Source: Candidatus Sumerlaeaceae bacterium (GTDB lineage: Bacteria; Sumerlaeota; Sumerlaeia; Sumerlaeales; Sumerlaeaceae). Taken from it: DNA of 64,000 bases. The stretch is from positions 58,244 to 122,243 of the forward strand of contig JAOAAY010000008.1 in the NCBI GenBank assembly GCA_026418615.1, read 5' to 3'. Under the pieces are notes generated by a model. The model was not told the DNA's origin. It saw only the letters and a program-made list of their open reading frames with translations, and ran no database searches. The position numbers and the translations under genes are program-made. Numbering within the stretch: position 1 is the stretch's first letter; every line of letters starts with the position of its first letter. Positions 53,328 to 61,774 of the stretch are shown piece after piece.

Positions 53328-54365
53328 ATGCGTCTGACGGAGTTTGCAGCGGCGACTGGGGGACATATTGAGAATCTCGCGGAGGATTTCGAGATCCGGG
53401 GCGTCTCGACTCTCGAGCGCGCCGGAGCCGGCGAGATTGCTTTCGTTGCGTCTGAGAAATATCTGCCGCAGGCCGCCTCGACCCGCGCATCGGCGGTCAT
53501 TGTCGGCCCGAAAATAGTTTTGCCCGGACGGACCCTCGTGCGAATGGCAGAACCCTGGGCTGGCGTCTTGCTGCTGCTCGAGGCCTTGTATCCTGCTGCA
53601 CGGTTCGTCTATTTTTCCGGCGTCCACACCTCGGCGCAGGTGGATCCGTCGGCATCTCTCGGGCCTGATGTCGTCGTCGGGCCCAACGCCGTCATTGGAC
53701 CGCGCACGCGCATCGGGGCCGGCTCGGTCATCGGGCCTGCCGCCGTCATCGGCCCCGACTGCCAACTGGGCGAAAAATGTTTTGTTCATGCCGGTGCGGT
53801 CATCTGCGCTGAGTCCGTCTTGGGCGCTCGCGTGATCATTCATCCCGGGGCGGTGATCGGCGCCGACGGCTTCAAGTACGAGAAAATCGGCGGCACCCTG
53901 CGCAAAATTCCGCAGGTGGGACGGGTCGTCATCGGAGATGATGTGGAGATCGGCGCCAATGCTTGCGTTGATCGCGCCAGTTTCACCGAGACGCGCATCG
54001 GGCCGCGGACCAAAATAGACAACCTCGTGCAAATAGCCCACAATGTCGTCGTGGGTGCCGACTGCATCTTAGTCAGTCAGGTGGGCGTGGCCGGGTCTTC
54101 CGAAGTGGGCGACGGCAGCATTCTGGCCGCGCAGGCTGGCATCGCCGACAACCTCAAGTTGGGACGGCGCGTCACCGTCATGGCCCGGGCAGCCGTGAAA
54201 GATCATCTGAAAGACGGCGAGGCGGTGGTGGGCATGCCGGCGCGGCCATTCCGGCTTCAGGCCAAGATTTTTGCGGCAGAGGCGCGCTTGCCGGAGATCT
54301 TGGAAGAACTGCGCCACCTGCGCGCACGCGTCGAACAACTCGAAAATCAGGCCAAAAAAGGCTGA
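53328..54365 (+). CDS. lpxD: UDP-3-O-acylglucosamine N-acyltransferase LpxD
   Basis: 345 residues. LpxD adds the second hydroxyacyl chain in lipid A synthesis from acyl-ACP, acting as a cytoplasmic trimer. The N-terminal ~100 residues match the LpxD uridine-binding domain (VSTLERAGAGEIAFVASEKYL). The left-handed beta helix follows (HPGAVIGADGFKYEK; catalytic His in NLVQIAHNVVVGAD; QVGVAGSSEVGDG). The C-terminus is a helix (PEILEELRHLRARVEQLEN). The ATG at 53328 has AGGA 4 bases upstream. It opens a same-strand series with the YkuD-like, mcsA and mcsB genes (gaps 35, 47 and 22 bases). No other lipid A genes are in the window. Confidence 0.95.
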   Translation: MRLTEFAAATGGHIENLAEDFEIRGVSTLERAGAGEIAFVASEKYLPQAASTRASAVIVGPKIVLPGRTLVRMAEPWAGVLLLLEALYPAARFVYFSGVHTSAQVDPSASLGPDVVVGPNAVIGPRTRIGAGSVIGPAAVIGPDCQLGEKCFVHAGAVICAESVLGARVIIHPGAVIGADGFKYEKIGGTLRKIPQVGRVVIGDDVEIGANACVDRASFTETRIGPRTKIDNLVQIAHNVVVGADCILVSQVGVAGSSEVGDGSILAAQAGIADNLKLGRRVTVMARAAVKDHLKDGEAVVGMPARPFRLQAKIFAAEARLPEILEELRHLRARVEQLENQAKKG

Positions 54366-54400
54366 CGAGCGGGTCCAGAAGCCCGCAGGGAGGGACGGAG

Positions 54401-55801
54401 ATGAAACGATGGCTCGCCATGGGGACGGGCTTGTGGCTGATGATCTCGGCGAGCGGCGCCGTGTCCTCCGCCGAGGCTGCGGTCACGGCGGCCGACGAAC
54501 CGGCCACCTGGCCGCTCCGGCTGAGCGACCTGCATTCATCGTTTGTGTTGGCACAACAGCGGGCCGCCCTCCTGAGGGAACTGAAAGATAAAAAAATCCG
54601 CGATACATTCGCCCAGCCGCTCACAACGGCCACCGAGGCCGGCTGGCGCGGCGGCTTGTGGGCCGCCGGACTCTTGCAACAACGCGATGCAACCGTTCGC
54701 GAGGCCCTCCGCACGCTTCTTCGCGCCCATGCTTCGCTCGGTGCGGAAACTCAACGACAGGCCCTGGAAACGGCGTATGGGCTGTTCCCATCCGAGTTTG
54801 CCGATGAAATGTCATCCGTCGTCCAGACAACGACCAACCCGAAACTGTTTGCGATGGCGGCGCTCCACCTCATGCGCCAGCGTGGCGCGGGACGCAAAGC
54901 ATGGCCCGATGTCGCAGCACTCATGCGCCAACAGTTTCCCCGGTGGAGGACCGAGCCCATCCTGCTCGCGCTGGAAGCGGATGCCACCTGCGGGCGCGCG
55001 TCCGGGTTGCCCATGCGCAAACCGCCGCCGCTCGAGCCGCTTCTCGCCCCATCCTTCGCTCCGGGCCGGCCCGTGATTTACAGCCTTCAGCGGCGAAACC
55101 GCGATTACGAAGGCCGCGCCATCGTGCGACGCGCGGATGGCCGCTTTGTCCGTAACCCCGACGGCTCGCTGTTCAGCGTTGGCCAGATGGCGCGCTCGAA
55201 CTCCAACCTGCCCGGTTATCTCACCAACGGCAACACACCGCAGGGCGTGTTCACGATTGTCGGGCTGGGCGTGGCGCGAACCAATAAATTCATTGGCCCA
55301 ACACCTTTCCTCGAATCCATGCTGCCCGTCGAAGCGACCCCGGATACATGGTTCCACGACCCCGCTCTCGCCGGCACCTCTTGGACGCTGGAAATGTATC
55401 TGTCTTTTCTGCCTCCCGGCGAGTGGCGCGTGGCTGCCTCCATGCTCGAAGCATGGTACGCCGGCACTGCTGGCCGCAGCGAAATGCTCACCCACGGGAC
55501 TTGCATTGACCCCGACTACTACAAGGGCATGCCTTGGCACCCCAACTCGCCTTCGCTGGGGTGTCTGACAGCCTTGGAACTGTGGGACGGTGCCAGCGGC
55601 CGGGCCTTGCGCAGCGACCAGTTGTCCCTCGTACAGGCCTTCATGGCCGCCGCAGCCAACCGCGACCTCTCCGGCGCTCCCCCGGGGCCTGCCAGCCAAC
55701 CCAAGGGGTATTTGGTGGTGATTGAGATTAGTGACGAGGCGCGGCCGGTCAGCCCCAGCGAAGCGGAACGCCTCGTCCGCCGCACCTCGCGGCAGAAATA
55801 G
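54401..55801 (+). CDS. Exported YkuD-like (L,D-transpeptidase-fold) protein
   Basis: 466 residues. A signal peptide (MGTGLWLMISASGAVSSAEA) is followed by a ~180-residue helical region, then a C-terminal domain with the L,D-transpeptidase pattern H-G-T ... S-x-G-C: H365 in MLTHGTC and C388 in SPSLGCLT. Upstream, GYLTNGNTPQGVFTIVG resembles the strand-turn of YkuD domains. It would act in the periplasm on peptidoglycan or anchor proteins to it. The extra cysteine (HGTC) and the weak match to the canonical SHGC-R-L motif make it a divergent member, so enzymatic activity needs testing. It follows lpxD by 35 bases, consistent with an envelope-biogenesis operon. Confidence 0.75.
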   Translation: MKRWLAMGTGLWLMISASGAVSSAEAAVTAADEPATWPLRLSDLHSSFVLAQQRAALLRELKDKKIRDTFAQPLTTATEAGWRGGLWAAGLLQQRDATVREALRTLLRAHASLGAETQRQALETAYGLFPSEFADEMSSVVQTTTNPKLFAMAALHLMRQRGAGRKAWPDVAALMRQQFPRWRTEPILLALEADATCGRASGLPMRKPPPLEPLLAPSFAPGRPVIYSLQRRNRDYEGRAIVRRADGRFVRNPDGSLFSVGQMARSNSNLPGYLTNGNTPQGVFTIVGLGVARTNKFIGPTPFLESMLPVEATPDTWFHDPALAGTSWTLEMYLSFLPPGEWRVAASMLEAWYAGTAGRSEMLTHGTCIDPDYYKGMPWHPNSPSLGCLTALELWDGASGRALRSDQLSLVQAFMAAAANRDLSGAPPGPASQPKGYLVVIEISDEARPVSPSEAERLVRRTSRQK

Positions 55802-55848
55802 CCCCGCGCGCTCCGTGTAAAGCGCTCTGACGGCAAGGGACAATCACC

Positions 55849-56382
55849 ATGATGCACGAAAAACTCTGCACGAAATGCGGTCAGGCTGCCGCCAGCGTGA
55901 AACTGACCAAACTCATCAAGGGTCAGATGGAAGTCCAGTGGCTGTGCTCCGACTGCGCCGCCGAGGAAAGCCCTTATCAAAAGAAAATCAGTGCTTTGTC
56001 GGTCCAAGCCATTCTCGCGGGACTGCTGAACCAAAACGCCACCGAGGCGGCAGCCAAACCCGTTCGCCCCTCCATCGAGGCCACCTGCTCCGCTTGCGGG
56101 TTGCCGTTCGAGACTTATCGCTCGACCCTGCTGCTCGGATGCAGTCAGTGCTACGAGGACTTCGAGGAATACCTGATCACGGATCTGCGCAAATTTCACG
56201 GCAGTACCGTTCACCGCGGACGCGTGCCGGAGGGAACGCCGCGACCCATCGAATTGCATCGAAGCCCGCAGGAACTCAAACGACGCCTGCGGGAGGCTGT
56301 CGAGGCGGAGGATTTTGAACTGGCTGCGCGCCTGCGCGACGAACTGCGCCGCCTGCAGACCTCCGAGGGGGGAAGCAACTGA
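55849..56382 (+). CDS. mcsA: McsA-like zinc protein with UVR motif
   Basis: 177 residues. Four CxxC pairs are in place: C7/C10, C33/C36, C80/C83 and C98/C101, expected to hold two zinc ions. The C-terminal ~45 residues are a UvrB/UvrC-type helical motif (LKRRLREAVEAEDFELAARLRDELRRL). McsA activates the protein arginine kinase McsB. The mcsB gene is 22 bases downstream on the same strand. A second Met one codon in is an equally possible start. No ctsR or clpC gene is adjacent, unlike the Firmicutes operon ctsR-mcsA-mcsB-clpC. Confidence 0.9.
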   Translation: MMHEKLCTKCGQAAASVKLTKLIKGQMEVQWLCSDCAAEESPYQKKISALSVQAILAGLLNQNATEAAAKPVRPSIEATCSACGLPFETYRSTLLLGCSQCYEDFEEYLITDLRKFHGSTVHRGRVPEGTPRPIELHRSPQELKRRLREAVEAEDFELAARLRDELRRLQTSEGGSN

Positions 56383-56404
56383 GAGCAAGGAGCCGCGCAA
56401 ACCT

Positions 56405-57466
56405 ATGACCGCCGCCGATCCCATCCTCGCCAGTGACACTTGGCTGGCACGCACCGGTCCCGAGGAGCATGTCGTGGTGTCCAGCCGCGCCCGCTACGCG
56501 CGCAATTTGCCCGGGCTCCCCTTCCCCATGCGCGCCCGACCGGAGGAACTCGCCGCTGTTGCCGAGCGCGTCGCCGCCGCCGTCAGCGTGCATCCGCGCT
56601 TCCGCGACGGCTATCACCTCGAGTTGCCGGGGCTGACCCCCGGCGAGCGAACCTATTTGAAAGAAAACCTCCTGATCTCGCCGGAAATGGAAAAGGGCAA
56701 CGAGCACCGCGCCATCTTCCTGTCGCCCGACATTGCCCTCGCCGTCATGATCAACGAGGAAGATCATTTGCGACTCTATGCCCTCGATGCCGGCTTCCGC
56801 CTCAACGAGGTGCTCAATGCTGTCATTGCCTTGGAAAGCGACCTCGCCAAATCCCTCGGCTTCGCTTTCTCGCCCAAGTTTGGCTATCTGACCGCGTGTC
56901 CCACCAACACGGGCACAGGACTGCGGGCCAGTGTGATGGTTCACCTGCCCGGCATGGTGGCATCCAAACAGATGGCCGAGTTTGCCAAGTCCATGCCTCA
57001 ATTAGGTTTGACAGTCCGTGGTTTCTACGGCGAGAACTCCGATCACATCGGAGACTTCTTCCAAATCTCCAACGAGATCACCCTCGGTAAGAGCGAGGAG
57101 GAGATCGTTCAGGCCGTCTGCCATGTTGTCGAGCGGGTCATCGAGCGTGAGGAGCAGGCTCGTCGCAGCATCTTCGAGCAGTCGCGTGGGGCCGCTGAAG
57201 ACGAGGTGTGGCGGGCCTACGGGATCCTTACGCACGCACGCTCGATGTCGAGCGACGAAGCCGTGCGTCTGCTCAGTCGCCTGCGGTACGGTGTGGACCG
57301 CGGCTTTTTCCCGGCCCTGAGCCATGGCGAACTCAACCGGCTCATCATCGCTGTCCAGCCGGGCCATTTGCAGTACGGGCGGGGCGCCATCGGCCCGGCC
57401 GAGCGCGATGCCCTGCGCGCCGAACTCTTGCGCGCCCGCCTCGCCAGCCGCCCGTCAAACAACTAA
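56405..57466 (+). CDS. mcsB: Protein arginine kinase McsB
   Basis: 353 residues of the phosphagen-kinase-like family. Hallmarks: VVVSSRARYARNLPGLPFP at the N-terminus (nucleotide-binding Arg residues), LTACPTNTGTGLRASVMVHLP (the ACPTN-GTGLRAS signature), and the C-terminal VRGFYGEN-SDHIGDFFQISNEITLG region. McsB phosphorylates arginine on misfolded or regulatory proteins, marking them for ClpCP in Firmicutes. AGGAG lies about 12 bases before the ATG. It closes the lpxD-YkuD-mcsA-mcsB series. A YwlE-type arginine phosphatase and ClpC are not in the window. Confidence 0.93.
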   Translation: MTAADPILASDTWLARTGPEEHVVVSSRARYARNLPGLPFPMRARPEELAAVAERVAAAVSVHPRFRDGYHLELPGLTPGERTYLKENLLISPEMEKGNEHRAIFLSPDIALAVMINEEDHLRLYALDAGFRLNEVLNAVIALESDLAKSLGFAFSPKFGYLTACPTNTGTGLRASVMVHLPGMVASKQMAEFAKSMPQLGLTVRGFYGENSDHIGDFFQISNEITLGKSEEEIVQAVCHVVERVIEREEQARRSIFEQSRGAAEDEVWRAYGILTHARSMSSDEAVRLLSRLRYGVDRGFFPALSHGELNRLIIAVQPGHLQYGRGAIGPAERDALRAELLRARLASRPSNN

Positions 57467-57492
57467 ACAGCCGGCAGCCAAAAGACCTGCTT

Positions 57493-58122
57493 TCACCCGC
57501 CGTCGGCGGGCCCTGACGCGAGCGCTTGCTCCAAAAGTCGCGTCCAAACCTCGTACGCCTTGCCTGTCAGGTGAACCCCATCGGCCGAGAAGTCCTCACG
57601 CAAGTGGCCGGCAGCATTCGTCATGGCCGCGTGAGTGTCGAGTATTTCTATTCCAAACTGGCCGCACAAGTCGGTGAGCCGCCCGTTGACCTCGTGAATC
57701 AGCGGCAGCAGCCACAAATGCCCGTCGCGAACCGGCAGCAGCGTCTGAACCACCAGCCGAACCCCGGGGAGCCCCGCAGTAAGCCGCGGCAAAAGCGCGG
57801 CATAGTCGCGGGCGAGAGCACCGACACTCTTGCGCTCGTTTGCCAGGTCGTTGATACCGATGAGCAGAAAAACAGCAGAGGGACGCGCACGCGCGACGAG
57901 TTCGAGTCGCCGGCCGACACCACACACCGGATGCGCCGCCTGATCACCGCTGATGCCCTGGTTCACGACAGGCCGGCCAGCCAGTATCCGGGCCGGATGC
58001 GCCTCGGTCAGACTGTCGCCCAGCAGCACGACAGCCCCGGGCCCATCCGCCGGCAAATCCGTAATGGCCCGCTCAATCTCGAGGCAACGCTGCGCGAAGT
58101 GCTCCTCCAGCGACCATCCCAC
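57493..58122 (-). CDS. SGNH/GDSL-family hydrolase
   Basis: 209 residues with all four SGNH blocks: block I LLGDSLTE (Ser37), block II GISGD (Gly), block III GINDL (Asn90) and block V DGVHL (Asp180, His183). It lacks a signal peptide, so it is probably cytoplasmic, and should hydrolyse an ester, possibly an acetyl ester of a sugar or lipid. The gene converges on mcsB with a 26-base gap; a perfect hairpin CCCGCC-GTC-GGCGGG (57496-57510) covers its last codons but has no T-run. It is 20 bases after the stop of the hypothetical secreted protein gene on the same strand. Confidence 0.9.
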   Translation of the reverse strand: MGWSLEEHFAQRCLEIERAITDLPADGPGAVVLLGDSLTEAHPARILAGRPVVNQGISGDQAAHPVCGVGRRLELVARARPSAVFLLIGINDLANERKSVGALARDYAALLPRLTAGLPGVRLVVQTLLPVRDGHLWLLPLIHEVNGRLTDLCGQFGIEILDTHAAMTNAAGHLREDFSADGVHLTGKAYEVWTRLLEQALASGPADGG

Positions 58123-58142
58123 GGAACATTATCCCTGCTTAA

Positions 58143-58844
58143 TTATTGGACACGCCGCAAACGCCCGATGAAAACATTGTGGTCATCGCCGGAAATCTTG
58201 CCGTAAACCCCATAACCATCCACCAGCAGTTCATTGCCGCGGATGCGTTCGCGATAATGTTCGACACCGTCCTTGATATTGGACCGCACAAATAACTGGT
58301 CGTCGGAATAATGGCCCGTTTGCGTCTGCTTGGAGCCATTCGGGCGGGTCACAGTGATGGTCACCGTGTCTCCGGACACGGAATAAACAGCACTCTCCTG
58401 CACGATCCACTGCTTCGACACCAGATCGAGACTGCGGGTCTCCATCAACAGCGTGCCGTTGCTTTGGGGCGTGTACTCGACCACGACCTTTTGCGACTGC
58501 TTCTTGCGCCCGACAGGCGAGTAAACCCAAAAATTGCCTTCCCAGCGGCCGGCATACCGACGGAAGAGATCCCGCGGCACGGCATCCCAACTCATCTGCC
58601 GCGCAATCTTGCGGGCCGAGGCTTCAGCCTGCTTTTTCATGGCGGCCTGCTCCTCAGGCGTCGGCCTTGGCTGCTGGCCGGCCTTTTGCGCTACCTGAGC
58701 GCCCGCAGGAGCCGAAGCCTGCTCGCCCTGATTCGGACCGGGCATGGCCCGTTCGCGCAGGGACGACAAAAATCCGCCCTCAGCCGAAGCGGTCGAAATC
58801 ATCAGCACTGTGGCCGAGAGAATAAACAGGGAGTGCTTGAACAT
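58143..58844 (-). CDS. Hypothetical exported protein with lipocalin-like C-terminal region
   Basis: 233 residues. A signal peptide (SLFILSATVLMISTASA) is followed by a charged, Gln/Pro/Ala-rich segment (~residues 25-85) and a C-terminal ~140-residue beta-rich region (YAGRWEGNFWVYSPVG, VEYTPQSNGTLLMETRSL, DTVTITVTRPNGS, GYGVYGKISGDDHNVFIGRL). The W-x-G start and strand pattern resemble small lipocalin-like domains such as DUF1579, but this is only a shape match. It probably sits in the periplasm. It begins a minus-strand pair with the SGNH hydrolase gene. Confidence 0.72.
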   Translation of the reverse strand: MFKHSLFILSATVLMISTASAEGGFLSSLRERAMPGPNQGEQASAPAGAQVAQKAGQQPRPTPEEQAAMKKQAEASARKIARQMSWDAVPRDLFRRYAGRWEGNFWVYSPVGRKKQSQKVVVEYTPQSNGTLLMETRSLDLVSKQWIVQESAVYSVSGDTVTITVTRPNGSKQTQTGHYSDDQLFVRSNIKDGVEHYRERIRGNELLVDGYGVYGKISGDDHNVFIGRLRRVQ

Positions 58845-58893
58845 CTAAACTTGCCTCGTCACCCGGCGGGGTGCGCCACGGGCGTCACCCGCG

Positions 58894-58915
58894 CCGATTT
58901 CCTTATCATAATCGG
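58894..58915. repeat. 6-bp inverted repeat between divergent genes
   Basis: CCGATT (58894-58899) and AATCGG (58910-58915) are exact reverse complements around a 10-base AT-rich loop. It lies between the exported hypothetical gene (minus) and the MoxR gene (plus), about 35 bases from the MoxR start. It could be an operator controlling one or both genes. The arms are short, so chance is possible. Confidence 0.3.
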
Positions 58916-58950
58916 TGCAACAACCTCTTTAACAAGGCAAAGTATCCCTC

Positions 58951-59898
58951 GTGAGCAACGCGATTCGCCCGGAAATCAAGAAACTTCAGGCCAACATCGA
59001 ACGCGTCATCAAAGGCAAGACAGAGGTGGTGAAAAGCGCCCTGATCGGGGTTCTCGCCGGCGGACATATCCTGTTCGAGGATGTCCCGGGTGTCGGCAAG
59101 ACCACCCTCGCCCATCTCATCGCTCGTTCCCTCAACCTCTCCTTTTCGCGCATCCAATTCACGAGCGACATGCTCCCCTCTGACATCCTCGGCGTCACCA
59201 CCTACGACCAGACCCGGCACCAGTTCGAGTTCAAACCCGGACCGCTGTTCAGCAATGTGGTGCTTGCCGACGAGATCAACCGGACAACGCCTAAAACCCA
59301 GTCGGCTTTGCTCGAAGCCATGAACAGCGGCGAGGTCTCCATGGACAAGGAGACTCACAGACTGCCCAAACCGTTCATGGTGCTGGCCACCCAAAACCCC
59401 ATCGAATTTCACGGCACCTTCCCGCTGCCCAAATCCCAGATGGATCGCTTCCTCCTTCGCCTTCAAGTGGGATACCCCGACCCCGAGGAAGAAGCCTCCA
59501 TTCTCCGCGAACAGCGCGATATCGGCAACATCGAACACATCCAGCCCGTCATGACCAGCGAAGAATTGCTCGCCATGCAGGAAGATGTCAAAAATGTCCG
59601 CCTCAGCGATGAGTTGATTGATTACATCGTCCGAATCGTCAACGCGACACGGCGGTCGCGCCTCATTGAACTCGGCGTCAGCACGCGCGGAGCCCTCGCA
59701 CTGCGCCGGGCGGCCCAAGCCCGCGCCTACTACGAGGGCCGCGATTATTGCACCGATCACGATATCAAAACCATGGTCGGCCCGGTCTGCGCTCACCGCC
59801 TGCAGGTCGTGCGTACCTTCGACAACGACGGCCTGTTCTCCAGCGAAGAGGAGGAAGCCCTCAAACGCATCCTGCAGGAGATCGAAGCGCCCGCGTGA
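58951..59898 (+). CDS. MoxR-family AAA+ ATPase
   Basis: 315 residues. Walker A PGVGKTT (G47-T52), Walker B VVLADEIN (D107, E108), sensor 1 VLATQNP, the FPLPKSQMDRF segment and sensor 2 region STRGALALRRAAQA are characteristic. MoxR proteins act as chaperones that fit cofactors or activate partner complexes, usually alongside a DUF58 protein and von Willebrand A proteins. Those partner genes are not visible in this window: the next gene is a radical SAM protein after a 147-base gap. The GTG start gives the normal family N-terminus. Confidence 0.93.
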   Translation: MSNAIRPEIKKLQANIERVIKGKTEVVKSALIGVLAGGHILFEDVPGVGKTTLAHLIARSLNLSFSRIQFTSDMLPSDILGVTTYDQTRHQFEFKPGPLFSNVVLADEINRTTPKTQSALLEAMNSGEVSMDKETHRLPKPFMVLATQNPIEFHGTFPLPKSQMDRFLLRLQVGYPDPEEEASILREQRDIGNIEHIQPVMTSEELLAMQEDVKNVRLSDELIDYIVRIVNATRRSRLIELGVSTRGALALRRAAQARAYYEGRDYCTDHDIKTMVGPVCAHRLQVVRTFDNDGLFSSEEEEALKRILQEIEAPA

Positions 59899-60045
59899 AC
59901 GCGCCGTCCTCTCGCACGCAATGGCCGCCTCAACCCGCGGTAATTAGTTTGGCGATGGCGACGATGTCTTCGCGTTTCGCTTTATTATTGCAAAGGCGTA
60001 CCAGATTCGTCCTGTATTTGGGCCAGAAACGATGGAGTTCCGGTC

Positions 60046-61689
60046 ATGCGTGTCCTGCTCATATCCCTTTTTGATGAGTGGTGTCTGGGGCTGAGGGCGA
60101 TTTCCTCGGTCATCCGGACGCGCGGTCATCAAGTGACGATGGCCCACCTGCGCGGCATGCCGGAAATGAACGACGAGGCCGCGGTCGGCGATCCTGACGG
60201 CTATCATGCTCCGCCTGCCAGTGTGACCGGAGCCGATTTTCGCGCCCTGCTCGATCTGACCGCCCGGTGCAAGCCTGAGGTCATCGGGGTGAGCGTATCG
60301 TTTTCCCATCTTTTTGGCCTTGCCGTCGAGGTGACACGCCGCCTGCGAACAGTGAGCGATGCTCTGATTGTTTGGGGTGGCGCAGACACGACGGCCAATC
60401 CCGACCTTTCGATTGAGCACGCCGATGTGGTGTGTGTGGGCGAGGGCGATGGCGCCGTCGCCGACCTGTTTGAGCGACTCGAACAGGGGCTGCCCTACGA
60501 CGATATTCCCAACCTCTGGGTTCGAAAAAACGGCGAAATCCGCAAAAACGATATTCGCAAACTCGAGCAGAACCTCGACTCCCTGCCGTTTTGCGACTTC
60601 GACGAGTCAGACAAGTATTGGATCAGCCGCGGGCGCGCCATGGCGCAGGCGCTGCCGGATGGCAGCCACCTGGCCACCAATTTCCCCATCATGGCCACAC
60701 GCGGTTGCCCCTACTCGTGCACCTTTTGCTGCAACTCGCTCTACCGCGACATGTACGGAAACAAGGACTATGTCCGCGTGCGCTCTGTGGAACACACTCT
60801 GCGCGAGATTGAGCAGTACATCGCCGCCCACCCCGGCACACTCAGCGTCGAATTTCACGACGATGTGTTCGGCGTCCGGCAAGACTGGTTAGAGGAGTTT
60901 GCCGACAAATACCCGGCCCGCGTCGGCCTGCCCTTCTTCTGCTACACCTACCCCTCCATCGCACGCCCCGAATTCGTCAACGCCATCAAACGCGCCGGCG
61001 TGGGATTTGTGGCCATGGGATTGCAGACTGGCAGTCAGCGCATCCTCAAGGAGGTGTACGGCCGCAACGCCCCACGCGACAAGACCATTCAGGCCGTCGA
61101 ACGCCTCCACAAGGCCGGAATCCCGGTCGTCCTCGACCTGATCGGAAGCAATCCCTTTGAAACCGACGAAGACCGGCTCGAGACCCTCACCCTGCTCCTC
61201 GACCTGCCCAAAGGCTCCTTTATCCTGCACGAGACGAACAGCCTCGCTTTTTACCGCAACTATCCCATCACCAACATGGCCGCTCGGATGGAATGCTTAA
61301 ACCCCTTCATCGAGGGGCGCAACCTCGCCATGGCCACGGAGTCGGGCGAATTCCGCATGTGGAACGCCTTGCTTCAGTTGCCGCAATTTGCCGCGCTCGA
61401 TCGCGAGACCATTCTGGCCATGGCCCATGACCCGCACTTGCGCGAGCATCCGGAAATCGTCGAAGGCCTGCTCAAGGCCCTCATCGAGGCCACCTATATT
61501 CCGGGAACCCGCCTGCGCCGCCGCGATCGCGAGGAACAACTGGCCAGCGAACTCGCCCGCCTCAAAGGCAGTCGCGCCGTGCGCCTGTATTTCGGCGCCA
61601 AAAACTGGTTCCGCCGCATGCTCCCCACCCGCAACGGCCTGTTCTCCGGCTGGCGCAGCACCGGCCCCCGCGCCGCGACAACGCATTGA
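60046..61689 (+). CDS. Radical SAM protein with B12-binding-type N-terminal domain
   Basis: 547 residues. The first ~170 residues form a B12-binding-like Rossmann domain (VLLISLFDEWCLGLRAISSVIRTRGHQV, IVWGGADTTANPD, VVCVGEGDGAVADL). The radical SAM core carries the 4Fe-4S motif C221-x3-C225-x2-C228 in RGCPYSCTFC, then VEFHDDVFG, VGFVAMGLQTGSQRIL and IPVVLDLIGSNPFETDEDR. The usual cobalamin-loop DxHxxG is not clear, so B12 may be lost. Relatives methylate or rearrange carbon skeletons, often in natural product or lipid modification; the substrate here is unknown. GGAG precedes ATG by 8 bases. It is the last gene before the base-composition break. Confidence 0.9.
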   Translation: MRVLLISLFDEWCLGLRAISSVIRTRGHQVTMAHLRGMPEMNDEAAVGDPDGYHAPPASVTGADFRALLDLTARCKPEVIGVSVSFSHLFGLAVEVTRRLRTVSDALIVWGGADTTANPDLSIEHADVVCVGEGDGAVADLFERLEQGLPYDDIPNLWVRKNGEIRKNDIRKLEQNLDSLPFCDFDESDKYWISRGRAMAQALPDGSHLATNFPIMATRGCPYSCTFCCNSLYRDMYGNKDYVRVRSVEHTLREIEQYIAAHPGTLSVEFHDDVFGVRQDWLEEFADKYPARVGLPFFCYTYPSIARPEFVNAIKRAGVGFVAMGLQTGSQRILKEVYGRNAPRDKTIQAVERLHKAGIPVVLDLIGSNPFETDEDRLETLTLLLDLPKGSFILHETNSLAFYRNYPITNMAARMECLNPFIEGRNLAMATESGEFRMWNALLQLPQFAALDRETILAMAHDPHLREHPEIVEGLLKALIEATYIPGTRLRRRDREEQLASELARLKGSRAVRLYFGAKNWFRRMLPTRNGLFSGWRSTGPRAATTH

Positions 61690-61774
61690 CGGATGGGCTG
61701 AGATTTATTGTGCTTGAACCGGGACCGAATGCTATGTTTGTGCCGTTCGTCAGGCGAAAAATCTCGCTCGATAA

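Noticed and set aside
57496..57510. Perfect hairpin CCCGCC-GTC-GGCGGG considered as a terminator between mcsB and the SGNH gene
   Set aside because: No T-run follows on either strand, and it lies inside the last codons of the SGNH gene, where GC-rich palindromes are common.
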